DNA from: Pseudomonadota bacterium
GTDB lineage: Bacteria > Myxococcota > Myxococcia > Myxococcales > Myxococcaceae
DNA length: 64,000 nt
Reading direction: 5' to 3'
NCBI GenBank assembly: GCA_023423535.1
Contig: JAFAFL010000125.1
Coordinates: 41,751 to 105,750, forward strand
The notes under the pieces are model-generated. The model made no database searches. It was not told the origin of the DNA and saw only the letters and a program-made list of their open reading frames with translations. The position numbers were made by a program, and so were the translations under genes. The first letter of the stretch is position 1. Each line of letters opens with the position of its first letter. Positions 57,379 to 64,000 of this stretch are shown here, piece by piece.

Positions 57379-58122
57379 ATGTACAACCTCATCATCTCCG
57401 CCGCCGCCGGCATCGCGACGGCGCTGCTCATCACCCTCTTCGGCTTCCCGCTCTGGGCCGGGCTCATCCCCGGGCTCATCGTCTTTGCCGGCGTCTACAT
57501 CGTCCTCGCCCGCCGGATCGCGGTGCGCATCCAGGCGCTCTCGGCCGCCGCGCAGAAGGAGCTCTCCGCGCCCGCCGCGAACGTGCGCGATCAGAAGGTG
57601 AAGATCGACAAGTCGCTGAAGATCCTCGAGGAGGGGCTCAAGTACGAGAAGTGGCAGTTCCTCATCGCCTCCGAGATCCACTCCCAGCTGGGGATGATCA
57701 AGTACATGGCGAAGGACCTCGACGGCGCGCAGGTGCACTTCGAGAAGGCGAACCCGCGCAACTACATGGCGAAGGCGATGCAGGCCGCGCTCTGGTACCA
57801 GAAGCGGGACTTCGACCGGATGCGCTCCGCCTTCGAGGCCGCGGTGAAGAGCGGCAAGAAGGAGGGCCTCGTCTGGGCCGCGTACGCCTGGTGCCTGCAG
57901 CAGCTGAAGGACTCGGACGGCGCGCTGAAGGTCATGGCCCGCGCGGTCCAGCAGAACCCCACCGACGAGAAGCTGAAGAACGGCCTCACCGCGCTGCAGA
58001 ACGACAAGCGCCTGAAGATGAAGGCGTGGGAGCCCATGTGGTGGCAGTTCGGGCTCGAGCAGCCGCCGATGCCGCAGATGGGCGGGGGCGGCGGCCGGCG
58101 CGTCCAGTTCGTGCGGCGCTGA
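57379..58122 (+). CDS. membrane-anchored TPR-like protein
   Basis: A 247-residue protein with two N-terminal hydrophobic helices (about 3-23 and 26-44), then soluble helical repeats of TPR type (SLKILEEGLKYEKWQFLIASEI, HFEKANPRNYMAKAMQAAL, LKVMARAVQQNPTDEKLKNG). The C-terminus is Trp/Pro/Gly-rich. Such proteins scaffold envelope complexes. An AAGGAG precedes ATG 57379. A strong terminator lies 108 bp downstream. The family is unrecognised. Confidence 0.75.
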   Translation: MYNLIISAAAGIATALLITLFGFPLWAGLIPGLIVFAGVYIVLARRIAVRIQALSAAAQKELSAPAANVRDQKVKIDKSLKILEEGLKYEKWQFLIASEIHSQLGMIKYMAKDLDGAQVHFEKANPRNYMAKAMQAALWYQKRDFDRMRSAFEAAVKSGKKEGLVWAAYAWCLQQLKDSDGALKVMARAVQQNPTDEKLKNGLTALQNDKRLKMKAWEPMWWQFGLEQPPMPQMGGGGGRRVQFVRR

Positions 58123-58229
58123 CCCGTTCGGACGCCGCGGCAACTTTTCCTGTAGGCGCCGGCAGCACCTCTCCCCGTCTTTACCGGCCCCCTCCGCCTG
58201 CGTCCGCTACAGTCCCTGCGAGACACCCG

Positions 58230-58254
58230 AACCCCGCGTAATGGCGGGGTTTTT
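58230..58254 (+). terminator. Rho-independent terminator
   Basis: Perfect 8-bp stem AACCCCGC/GCGGGGTT with a 6-nt loop (58238-58243), ending in five T (58250-58254). It is downstream of the TPR-like gene. A TACAGT at 58208-58213 just upstream could alternatively start a very short RNA. Confidence 0.85.
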
Positions 58255-58413
58255 CGTTTCCAGAGAGCGCCGCGGGCCGGGCATGCGCCTTGCTCAACTC
58301 CCTCGCGCAGTACGGGTGCCGGGGCGTGGGGTGACGCTCAGGCAGGTGGGCTTGGCGGTCGGGGGTCCCGGTGGTGGGGCCGGGCGGCGACGGGGTCTTC
58401 GTGGGGGTCGGTG

Positions 58414-59445
58414 ATGGGGCGTGCGGAAGACCGGGACCTTCGACCAGCCATTTCACCTGCGGCGGGCGGTGCGGGCGAAGACTGGGAGGACGACTTGGCG
58501 GGCCGTGAGAGGCCGCTGGTGCTGTGGGCCGGCGCGCGCGACGAGGCGGAGCAGGTGGGTGCGTACTTCGACCTCTTGAGCGCCGATTCGGCGGCGCAGG
58601 CGGTCGAGCGCGCGCGGACGGCGAGGCCCGACGCGGTGGTGCTCACCTCCCCGCTCGATGGCGCGAGCGCGGTGGCGGCGCTGGTCCGGCTCGGGGGCTC
58701 GACGCGGACGGAGGACCTGCCGGTGATCCTCCTCGCGCGGGCGCCGGACGAGGACGAGGCGGTGCGCGCGCTGGAACTGGGCGCGGCGGACTATCTGCCG
58801 GCAAAGGTCTCCCCTCGCGAGCTGGCGGCGCGCCTGGACAAGGCGGTGCGCGAGTCCCGGCATCGGCGCGAGCTCTCGGAGCTGGCGCGGACCGACGCGT
58901 TGACGGGCCTCGCGAACTTCGGCGCGCTGATGCGCAGGCTCGACGAGGAGTTCCAGCGGGCCACCCGCTACGACCACCCGCTCTCGGCGGTGATGATCGA
59001 TCTCGACAACCTCAAGCAGCTCAACGACCGCTGGGGTCACGACACGGGGAACCGGGCGCTGCTCGCGTTCACGCGGACGCTCCGGGCCGGGATGCGGGGA
59101 ACGGACTTCGCGGCGCGCTACGGGGGGGACGAGTTCGTGGTGCTCCTCCCCCACCAGACGCCGTCCGAGGCGGCGGTGATGGTGGACCGCGTGCGCCGCG
59201 CGCTGGCGAAGGTCGAGCTGCCGGGACCGGACGGAAAAACGGTGCCCCTCACGCTCACGGTGAGCGCGGGCGTGGCGGGGACGGTGCCGGGGGACGCGCA
59301 GCCCTCGGCGGAGGCGCTGCTGCACGGCGCGGACGCGGCGCTCTACGAGGCGAAGCGCGCGGGCAGGGATCGCGCGGTGGTGTGGGGACGTCGTCTGGAT
59401 GGGGCTCGGCCGCAGGCCGGTGGGGAGCGGCATGGAAGCGTATGA
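58414..59445 (+). CDS. diguanylate cyclase with degenerate receiver domain
   Basis: A 343-residue protein from ATG 58414 (a GTG lies one codon upstream). Residues 30-150 have receiver topology, but the phosphoacceptor position reads DAVVLTSPLDG, with Thr in place of Asp, so phosphorylation is unlikely. The GGDEF domain is intact: DLDNLKQLNDRWGHDTGN, GGDEF at 237-241 and the RxxD site RGTD five residues before it. It should make cyclic di-GMP. It overlaps the next gene, a flavoprotein-receiver fusion, by 14 bp. Confidence 0.9.
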   Translation: MGRAEDRDLRPAISPAAGGAGEDWEDDLAGRERPLVLWAGARDEAEQVGAYFDLLSADSAAQAVERARTARPDAVVLTSPLDGASAVAALVRLGGSTRTEDLPVILLARAPDEDEAVRALELGAADYLPAKVSPRELAARLDKAVRESRHRRELSELARTDALTGLANFGALMRRLDEEFQRATRYDHPLSAVMIDLDNLKQLNDRWGHDTGNRALLAFTRTLRAGMRGTDFAARYGGDEFVVLLPHQTPSEAAVMVDRVRRALAKVELPGPDGKTVPLTLTVSAGVAGTVPGDAQPSAEALLHGADAALYEAKRAGRDRAVVWGRRLDGARPQAGGERHGSV

Positions 59446-61159
59446 AGGTCTGGAGAACGGCGGGAAGGTCGCCATTCTCGGCGGCGGGATCAGCGGCGCT
59501 GCCACCGCGGCGGCGCTGCTCTTCACCGCCCGCGCACGCGGCAAGCTCATCGAGGTCCGCGTCTTCGAGGGCCTGAAGGACGACAGCGATCACCGCGCGC
59601 CGGCGATCCTCTCCGCCGAGTGCCGCTCGCGCCTCTCCGCGCTGGGCTGCCGGGTCCCGCCCGAGTGGGGAACCGTCGAGCTCGCCGGGGTGGAGGTCGT
59701 CTCCGGCCGCGAGCGCCAGCTGCTGCGCGCGCAGGGCGGCCCGCTCTGGGTGGTGGACGCCTGGCCCGAGGCCGCCTCGGGCACCGCGCTGGTCACGCGC
59801 GCGCTGGCGCAGGTCGCGGCACAGCACGGCGCCACCTTCGTTCCCCGCCGCGTCGAGCGCGTGGAGTGCGCCGGCCGCGACGTGACGGATCCCGCGCCGC
59901 AGACGGGCACCGGCTCGCTGGTGGTGTGGGCGCACGGCGCGAACGAGCGCGCGCACGCGGCGGTGCTGGCGACAGGTCCGGGCGCCCCGCTCTCCCGGCA
60001 CTTCTTCGACGGCTTCGAGGGCGCGCCCACCGTCCGCGCAGCGCAGGCGAGGCTGCGCTGGCCGCACTTCCACCACTCGCCGTGGGCGGTGGCGAAGCTC
60101 ATCCTCTCGCCCCTGCCGGGCGTGGACGCGCTCTACCTCGTGCCCTGCCGCCAGTCGGTGTACGCGATGGCGATCGGCGCGGGCGCGACCTCTTCGGATC
60201 TCTGCCAGGCCCTGATGATGGCCGCGCGCGACGGGCACCTCACCGAGGGCTTCGAGGTCAGCCACCTCTCGATGACCCAGGTGGCCTCGGGCGTGGGCGG
60301 AAACCTCTGCGCGCCGGGACAGCTGGCGGTGGGGCCGGCGGCGGTGGGCCACCCGCTGCAGCTGACGATCAGCGAGCACCTCGCGGGCGCGAGCCGGGCG
60401 GCGGTGGCGCTGGTGGACGGCGCGCGCAGCGGACGCAGGCTGCGGCAGCGCTACCTGCGCGATGGGATCTACGACCTCGCCGGCGACGCGAAGGCCTCGG
60501 TGAAGGCGCTGAAGTGGCTGGCGAAGAGCGGTGAAGGCGCCGCGGCGGCCATGGCGCGCGCGCAGGCGCAGGACGCGCAGCTGTCTGCGGGCTCGGGCGT
60601 GCTCGGGCTGTCGCGGCCCTCGCCGCAGGCGGTGCTCTCGCGCGCGCGCTGGGCGGCGTGGGGACGGATGCTCGGAGGCCTCTGGCGCACGGCGGTGGAG
60701 CCCCTGCCGCCCGCGCTCCCGGAGGTGGTGCCGGAGCTCTACTACGTGGTGGACGACGATCCGGCGGTGCGCGGGAGCGTGACCGAACTGCTCGAGTCGC
60801 GCGGCGCGGAGGTCGTCTCCTTCGCCGACGAGCTCGCGCTGTTCGCCGCGGTGGCGCGCCGCAAGCCGGCGGCGATCCTTCTCGACGTGGTGCTCTCGTG
60901 GGTGGACGGCCTTCGCCTCTGCGCCGAGCTCAAGCGCCACCCGCTCACCCGCGACGTGCGGGTGGTGATGATGAGCGGGCTGGGCCGGCCCTACGTGCAA
61001 GAGCGCGCGCTCGCCGCCGGCGCAGCCGCCTTCCTTCCCAAGCCGGTGGAGCCGCGGCGGCTGCTCGCGGCGCTGGATCCGGAGTCCGGTCACGACGCGC
61101 CGCCGCTCGCAGCCGACAGCGCCTCGCCTGTGGTGGAGGCCGACCGGCACGCGTCGTAA
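59432..61159 (+). CDS. FAD-dependent oxidoreductase fused to a response-regulator receiver
   Basis: A 575-residue fusion. The N-terminal region has a dinucleotide-binding loop KVAILGGGISGAATAAALL (GxGxxG at 16-22) and an FAD-type fold to about 340, including VLATGPGAPLSRH and GVGGNLCAPG-type segments. Residues 435-550 are a complete receiver: Asp441-443, phosphoacceptor Asp485 (AILLDVVLSW), Ser515 and Lys537 (LPKPVE). No output domain follows it. ATG 59432 has a GGGGAG nearby and lies inside the upstream GGDEF gene. The redox substrate is unknown. I do not recall this domain combination. Confidence 0.82.
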   Translation: MEAYEGLENGGKVAILGGGISGAATAAALLFTARARGKLIEVRVFEGLKDDSDHRAPAILSAECRSRLSALGCRVPPEWGTVELAGVEVVSGRERQLLRAQGGPLWVVDAWPEAASGTALVTRALAQVAAQHGATFVPRRVERVECAGRDVTDPAPQTGTGSLVVWAHGANERAHAAVLATGPGAPLSRHFFDGFEGAPTVRAAQARLRWPHFHHSPWAVAKLILSPLPGVDALYLVPCRQSVYAMAIGAGATSSDLCQALMMAARDGHLTEGFEVSHLSMTQVASGVGGNLCAPGQLAVGPAAVGHPLQLTISEHLAGASRAAVALVDGARSGRRLRQRYLRDGIYDLAGDAKASVKALKWLAKSGEGAAAAMARAQAQDAQLSAGSGVLGLSRPSPQAVLSRARWAAWGRMLGGLWRTAVEPLPPALPEVVPELYYVVDDDPAVRGSVTELLESRGAEVVSFADELALFAAVARRKPAAILLDVVLSWVDGLRLCAELKRHPLTRDVRVVMMSGLGRPYVQERALAAGAAAFLPKPVEPRRLLAALDPESGHDAPPLAADSASPVVEADRHAS

Positions 61160-61171
61160 AGGCGCTGTGGC

Positions 61172-61699
61172 CTACTGCTCCAGCGCGCGCTCGACCTCTC
61201 GGCGCACGTCGGCGGCCTCGGCCCCACCGGGCCAGCCGACGCGGAAGCGGCCCTGCCGGTCGAGGATGAGCGACACCGGCACCTCGCGCACCTTGCCGAA
61301 CGGCGTCTCGCCCGAGCGCAGCGCTTCGTCCGCCACGAGGACGGGGACGTTCGGCGCGTAGTGCTCGCTGAAGGGCCGCAGCATCCGCGCGCCGTCCAGA
61401 TCCATGCCCACCGCCACCACGCGCAGGCCCCTCTCGCCGTACTCGTCCTGCAGCTCGCGCACGAGCGACAGCTGGCCGAGACACGGCAGGCACCAGGTGG
61501 CGAAGAAGATGACGACGGTGACGTTCCCCTCGAGCGCGGAGGGATCGAACGGGACCGGGCTCACGGACGGGCCGTGGAGATAGCTGCGCAGGTCCTCCTG
61601 AGCGAGCCGCGTGTTGCGGCGGCAGCCCGGCGCGGAGAGCGCGAACGCGACCGCAGCGATCCCCAGCAGCACCGCGCGCACGGCACGACGGGCGGGCAT
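61172..61699 (-). CDS. TlpA/ResA-type thioredoxin lipoprotein
   Basis: A 175-residue envelope thioredoxin. The signal has FALSAPGC, a relaxed lipobox (Cys26). The active site is ATWCLPCLGQ (WCxxC-type, CLPC) in a TlpA-like fold (VVIFFATWCLPC, VAVGMDLDG, EVPVSLILDRQGR with cis-Pro). It would reduce disulfides outside the cytoplasm. The gene is 8 bp downstream of fur and likely co-transcribed with it. Confidence 0.88.
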   Translation of the reverse strand: MPARRAVRAVLLGIAAVAFALSAPGCRRNTRLAQEDLRSYLHGPSVSPVPFDPSALEGNVTVVIFFATWCLPCLGQLSLVRELQDEYGERGLRVVAVGMDLDGARMLRPFSEHYAPNVPVLVADEALRSGETPFGKVREVPVSLILDRQGRFRVGWPGGAEAADVRREVERALEQ

Positions 61700-61707
61700 G
61701 GCGGGCG

Positions 61708-62205
61708 CTACTCCCCTTCGGCCGGCTCGTCGAGCGCCTCGGTGCCCTCGCGCTGGCAGGCGGGACACAGGCCGTAGAGCTCCATCTTGTGCGAGATGAC
61801 GGTGAAGCCGTGACGTTCCGCCACCGCCTCCTGCATCTGCTCGATCTGCTCGTCCTCGAACTCGACGATGGTGCCGCAGCGGGTGCAGATGAGGTGGTCG
61901 TGGTGGTCGCGACCGACCGCCGCCTCGTAGCGGGTCTGCCCGTCGCCGAAGTTGCGCGGGTGGGCGAGGCCACACTCGCTGAGCAGCTTCATCGTCCGGT
62001 ACACCGTGGCCACCGACACCTTGGGGTCGCGCTCGCGCACCTTCCCCCACAGGTCCTCCACCGTGTGGTGACCCTCCATCTCGAAGAAGGTGTCGACGAT
62101 GAGGCTCCGCTGGCGGGTACTCTTCAGCCCGTGCTGGGCCATGTACCGGCTGAGGACTTCGTCGCGATCGTGCTCGGCTGTCATGCGGTCGGTTGCTGCC
62201 TGCAT
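61708..62205 (-). CDS. Fur-family metalloregulator
   Basis: A 165-residue Fur/PerR-type repressor. The N-terminal winged helix (STRQRSLIVDTFFEMEGHHTVEDLW, VSVATVYRTMKLLSECGL) is followed by the metal site HHDHLICTRCG and a second CPACQ pair for structural zinc. The family senses Fe, Mn, Zn or peroxide; the exact subgroup is unclear. A GGAGGGGG lies 5 nt before ATG 62205 and fixes the start; MTAEHDRDEV (62184) is the alternative. It is divergent from the Fis-type gene. Confidence 0.92.
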   Translation of the reverse strand: MQAATDRMTAEHDRDEVLSRYMAQHGLKSTRQRSLIVDTFFEMEGHHTVEDLWGKVRERDPKVSVATVYRTMKLLSECGLAHPRNFGDGQTRYEAAVGRDHHDHLICTRCGTIVEFEDEQIEQMQEAVAERHGFTVISHKMELYGLCPACQREGTEALDEPAEGE

Positions 62206-62276
62206 AGCACCCCCTCCGTGCGGCGCGGACTTGCCTTTTCCGAGGGCTGTTTAACTTGGGCCGGCGTTCGCGTCGA

Positions 62277-62305
62277 TTGACAGGGCCGGACCGTGACGAT
62301 AGAGG
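62277..62305 (+). promoter_or_regulatory. sigma-70-type promoter for the gene at 62346
   Basis: A perfect TTGACA (62277-62282), a 17-bp spacer and TAGAGG (62300-62305). Transcription would start near 62312, leaving about 34 nt of leader. It is the only clear two-part promoter in the window. Confidence 0.6.
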
Positions 62306-62345
62306 CAGCCGCTTCCATAAGCATCAGGGATTTTTGGGTTTTTTA

Positions 62346-63653
62346 ATGGATCGCGCGTGGCAACGCCGGCGTAGCCCGGACGACGTCCCTACCCCCCTCG
62401 CCGTGGCCGTGTCGGACTTCTGCCGGCGCTCCGGTTACTCGGCGACGCCGGCGGAGGTCCGCGAGGCCCTCTCCCTGCTCTCCGAGGAAGAGGACTTCCG
62501 CGTCCGCGCCCTCACGGACGGCGAGCCGAAGTCGCAGAAGCTCTCACCCCTGGCAGTGATCGACGTGCTCAGCGGCTCGGCCGAAGAGCTCGCCGCCGCG
62601 CGTCAGGCGTGCGGGTACTACGGGCTGGTGAAGCAGCTCGTCTCCGAACGCGAGCGCGCCGACCACCACGCCCACACCGCGCACGGTGCGGACGGGCTGG
62701 GCGGCGTCTCCACCTCTTCGGGTACGCGGGCGCAGGACACCGCGGCGCCTCCGTCGGTCGCGGCCTGGAGCCCTGCCGCCGCGGCGCCGCCCGTGAGCGC
62801 GGCCGCAGCCACCGGTCGGTCTGGCCGGGAGAAAAAGCCGCCGCAGCAGAGCGTGCAGGAGCGCATCGCGCCCACCAAGAGGAGGCCAGGCGCCGCTTCG
62901 GAAGACGGGCCGGGGCTCCACGACGAGCTCCCTCCGCTCGCGCCGCAAAGCTCGCGCGAGGCGGCCAGTCCGAAGGGCCGCTACAGCATCGTCGCGCCGG
63001 TGAAGGAGTCGGTGGAGGTGCTCTTCCGCGGCGAAGGACGGGACCTGCTGGAGAACGCGCTGGAGCAGCACCCGGATCGCTTCGCGCTGACCCGCGCGCT
63101 CGGTGAGTCGTACGGGGGCCGCAAGGAGGGCCAGCCGCTGCGCACCGAGGACGTGGAGCGTGCGCTGCACCACCACGGGCTCTCGGAGCCGCTGGAGCAC
63201 AAGGAGCGCGAGGCGGTGCTGGCGGCGTACACCGACCAGCGCGGCTCGGCGAAGCGGGCGGCGAACGCGCTCCGGCTCTCGATGACCGAGCTGCACAAGC
63301 TGGTGAAGAGCCTGGGGCTGGAGACGGACGTGGACACCGTCCGCGAGCGCTTCCGCCGCGAGGCGCTCTCCTCGCAGCGGCTGGGCGTCCGGCTCGATCT
63401 GCTCGGGCGCGAGAAGTACCTGCTCGATCTCGGCATCCGCCGGAAGTTCGACGAGCGGCTGCGCGAGGATCTGCTCGCGCTGCTTCGCCGCCACGCGGAC
63501 AAGGCCCGCGGCGGACGTGACCTCATCCTCGTCGCCGCACGCATGGAGGGCGCTCCCGCGGAGCTCCTCTGGCGCGCGGTGGACAAGCTCGGCCTCACCG
63601 AGGAGGTGAAGGCCCTCTTCCCGGACGATCCGGACGGGAACTACGCACCCTGA
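62346..63653 (+). CDS. Fis-type HTH protein of unknown function
   Basis: A 435-residue protein. The N-terminal 110 residues are helical (FCRRSGYSATPAEVREALSLL, KLSPLAVIDVLSGSAEELAA). A long Ala/Pro/Arg linker follows, then a region (about 200-260) reading KESVEVLFRGEGRDLLENALEQ. A Fis-like helix-turn-helix spans about 285-325 (EAVLAAYTDQRGSAKRAANA). The C-terminus is Lys/Arg-rich and helical. It probably binds DNA; targets are unknown. No Shine-Dalgarno is seen; ATG 62346 follows a T-rich tract. Confidence 0.72.
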   Translation: MDRAWQRRRSPDDVPTPLAVAVSDFCRRSGYSATPAEVREALSLLSEEEDFRVRALTDGEPKSQKLSPLAVIDVLSGSAEELAAARQACGYYGLVKQLVSERERADHHAHTAHGADGLGGVSTSSGTRAQDTAAPPSVAAWSPAAAAPPVSAAAATGRSGREKKPPQQSVQERIAPTKRRPGAASEDGPGLHDELPPLAPQSSREAASPKGRYSIVAPVKESVEVLFRGEGRDLLENALEQHPDRFALTRALGESYGGRKEGQPLRTEDVERALHHHGLSEPLEHKEREAVLAAYTDQRGSAKRAANALRLSMTELHKLVKSLGLETDVDTVRERFRREALSSQRLGVRLDLLGREKYLLDLGIRRKFDERLREDLLALLRRHADKARGGRDLILVAARMEGAPAELLWRAVDKLGLTEEVKALFPDDPDGNYAP

Positions 63654-63667
63654 CCTGAAGGTGGACC

Positions 63668-63979
63668 ATGCCGATCTACGAATACGTTTGTGGCCAGTGT
63701 GAGCGGACGATCGACGTGCTGCAGAAGGTGTCGGATCCCGCGCCGGAGAAGTGCGAGCAGTGCGGCGCCGAGGGCACCCTCTCGAAGAAGGTCAGCCGCA
63801 CCTCGTTCGTGCTGAAGGGCGGCGGCTGGTACTCGGACCTCTACAGCTCGACGAAGAAGGACTCGGGCGGTGGCGGCTCGGAGGGCGGCTCGTCGTCTTC
63901 CTCTTCTTCGTCGTCGGGTTCTTCCGGCGGCGGGTCCACGGGCTCTTCGTCGGCCACCGCCGCGGCGCCCACGCGCTAG
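63668..63979 (+). CDS. FmdB-type zinc-ribbon protein
   Basis: A 103-residue protein. The first 55 residues are the FmdB/CxxC_CxxC_SSSS regulatory zinc ribbon: MPIYEYVCGQCERTIDVLQK and PEKCEQCGAEGTLSKKVS. The tail is a Gly/Ser low-complexity run (nine Ser in a row). GAAGGTGG precedes ATG 63668. The family is often said to be regulatory but its function is not settled. It follows the Fis-type gene by 14 bp, possibly in one transcript. Confidence 0.88.
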   Translation: MPIYEYVCGQCERTIDVLQKVSDPAPEKCEQCGAEGTLSKKVSRTSFVLKGGGWYSDLYSSTKKDSGGGGSEGGSSSSSSSSSGSSGGGSTGSSSATAAAPTR

Positions 63980-64000
63980 TTCCTGCAGCACCTGCAGCAC

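Noticed and set aside
59399..59431. An 11-residue longer start for the flavoprotein-receiver gene
   Set aside because: The ATG at 59432 has a close GGGGAG and begins the conserved nucleotide-binding region; the extension only lengthens the overlap with the GGDEF gene.

Overview
The window is a GC-rich bacterial chromosome segment (about 70% G+C by eye) with strongly GC-biased third codon positions. Its gene content suggests a myxobacterium or close relative (Myxococcota): many lipoproteins, a protein-kinase-like protein with a PEGA tail, three GGDEF proteins, NarL-type regulators, a split methylmalonyl-CoA mutase, a sphingolipid-type serine palmitoyltransferase and an HTTM protein. This assignment is inference from gene content; there is no rRNA or other phylogenetic marker here. 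I see no complete insertion sequence, prophage, integron or CRISPR array.

Layout. 1-5.6 kb: the end of an HTTM gene, then a tightly overlapping five-gene minus-strand operon (zinc-ribbon protein, probable pseudokinase, NarL-type response regulator, two alpha/beta hydrolases). 5.7-8.2 kb: a HAD 5'-nucleotidase and a LuxR-type regulator with an aspartate-less receiver-like domain. 8.2-11.2 kb: a membrane diguanylate cyclase overlapping a PhnD-like binding lipoprotein and an RsmJ-type methyltransferase. 11.3-19.8 kb: a ferritin-like lipoprotein, a short UvrA paralogue, a GAF-GAF-GGDEF protein coupled to an FtsB-like protein, XerD-type recombinase, a YciO/Sua5 protein and an outer-membrane protein. 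19.8-25 kb: an exported EEP-family hydrolase, an 860-bp gene-poor spacer with a large inverted repeat, then two CPA2 antiporters preceded by a PII-like protein. 25-34 kb: a KGG-repeat stress protein, a TVP38-type membrane protein, an AmiC-type amidase, a possible degenerate CHAP-like protein, MutS. 34-38.6 kb: an OmpA-like lipoprotein, a large lipoprotein, a frameshifted outer-membrane gene and 18 tandem copies of a 22-bp repeat.

38.6-46 kb: ornithine-cyclodeaminase family protein, then a minus-strand series for acyl-CoA and amino-acid metabolism (PAP2 enzyme, aminotransferase, methylmalonyl-CoA mutase large subunit, a SAM methyltransferase, mutase B12 subunit, HMG-CoA lyase). 46.3-50.3 kb: serine palmitoyltransferase plus two tandem GNAT-like acyltransferases, a likely ceramide/sphingolipid module, with two near-identical dyad elements upstream. 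50.3-57.3 kb: hydrolase, class I aldolase, small exported proteins, tRNA-Ala, RsmB-like methyltransferase with a response regulator, tRNA-Leu. 57.4-64 kb: a TPR protein, a GGDEF protein overlapping a flavoprotein-receiver fusion, TlpA-like thioredoxin with Fur, a Fis-type HTH protein and an FmdB-type zinc ribbon.

Recurring themes are short start/stop overlaps that imply translational coupling, cyclic-di-GMP signalling (three GGDEF proteins, all with intact active-site and RxxD inhibitory-site motifs), signalling proteins that have lost a key residue, and starts placed 6-10 nt after a TA-rich -10-like hexamer, which predicts many leaderless or nearly leaderless transcripts.
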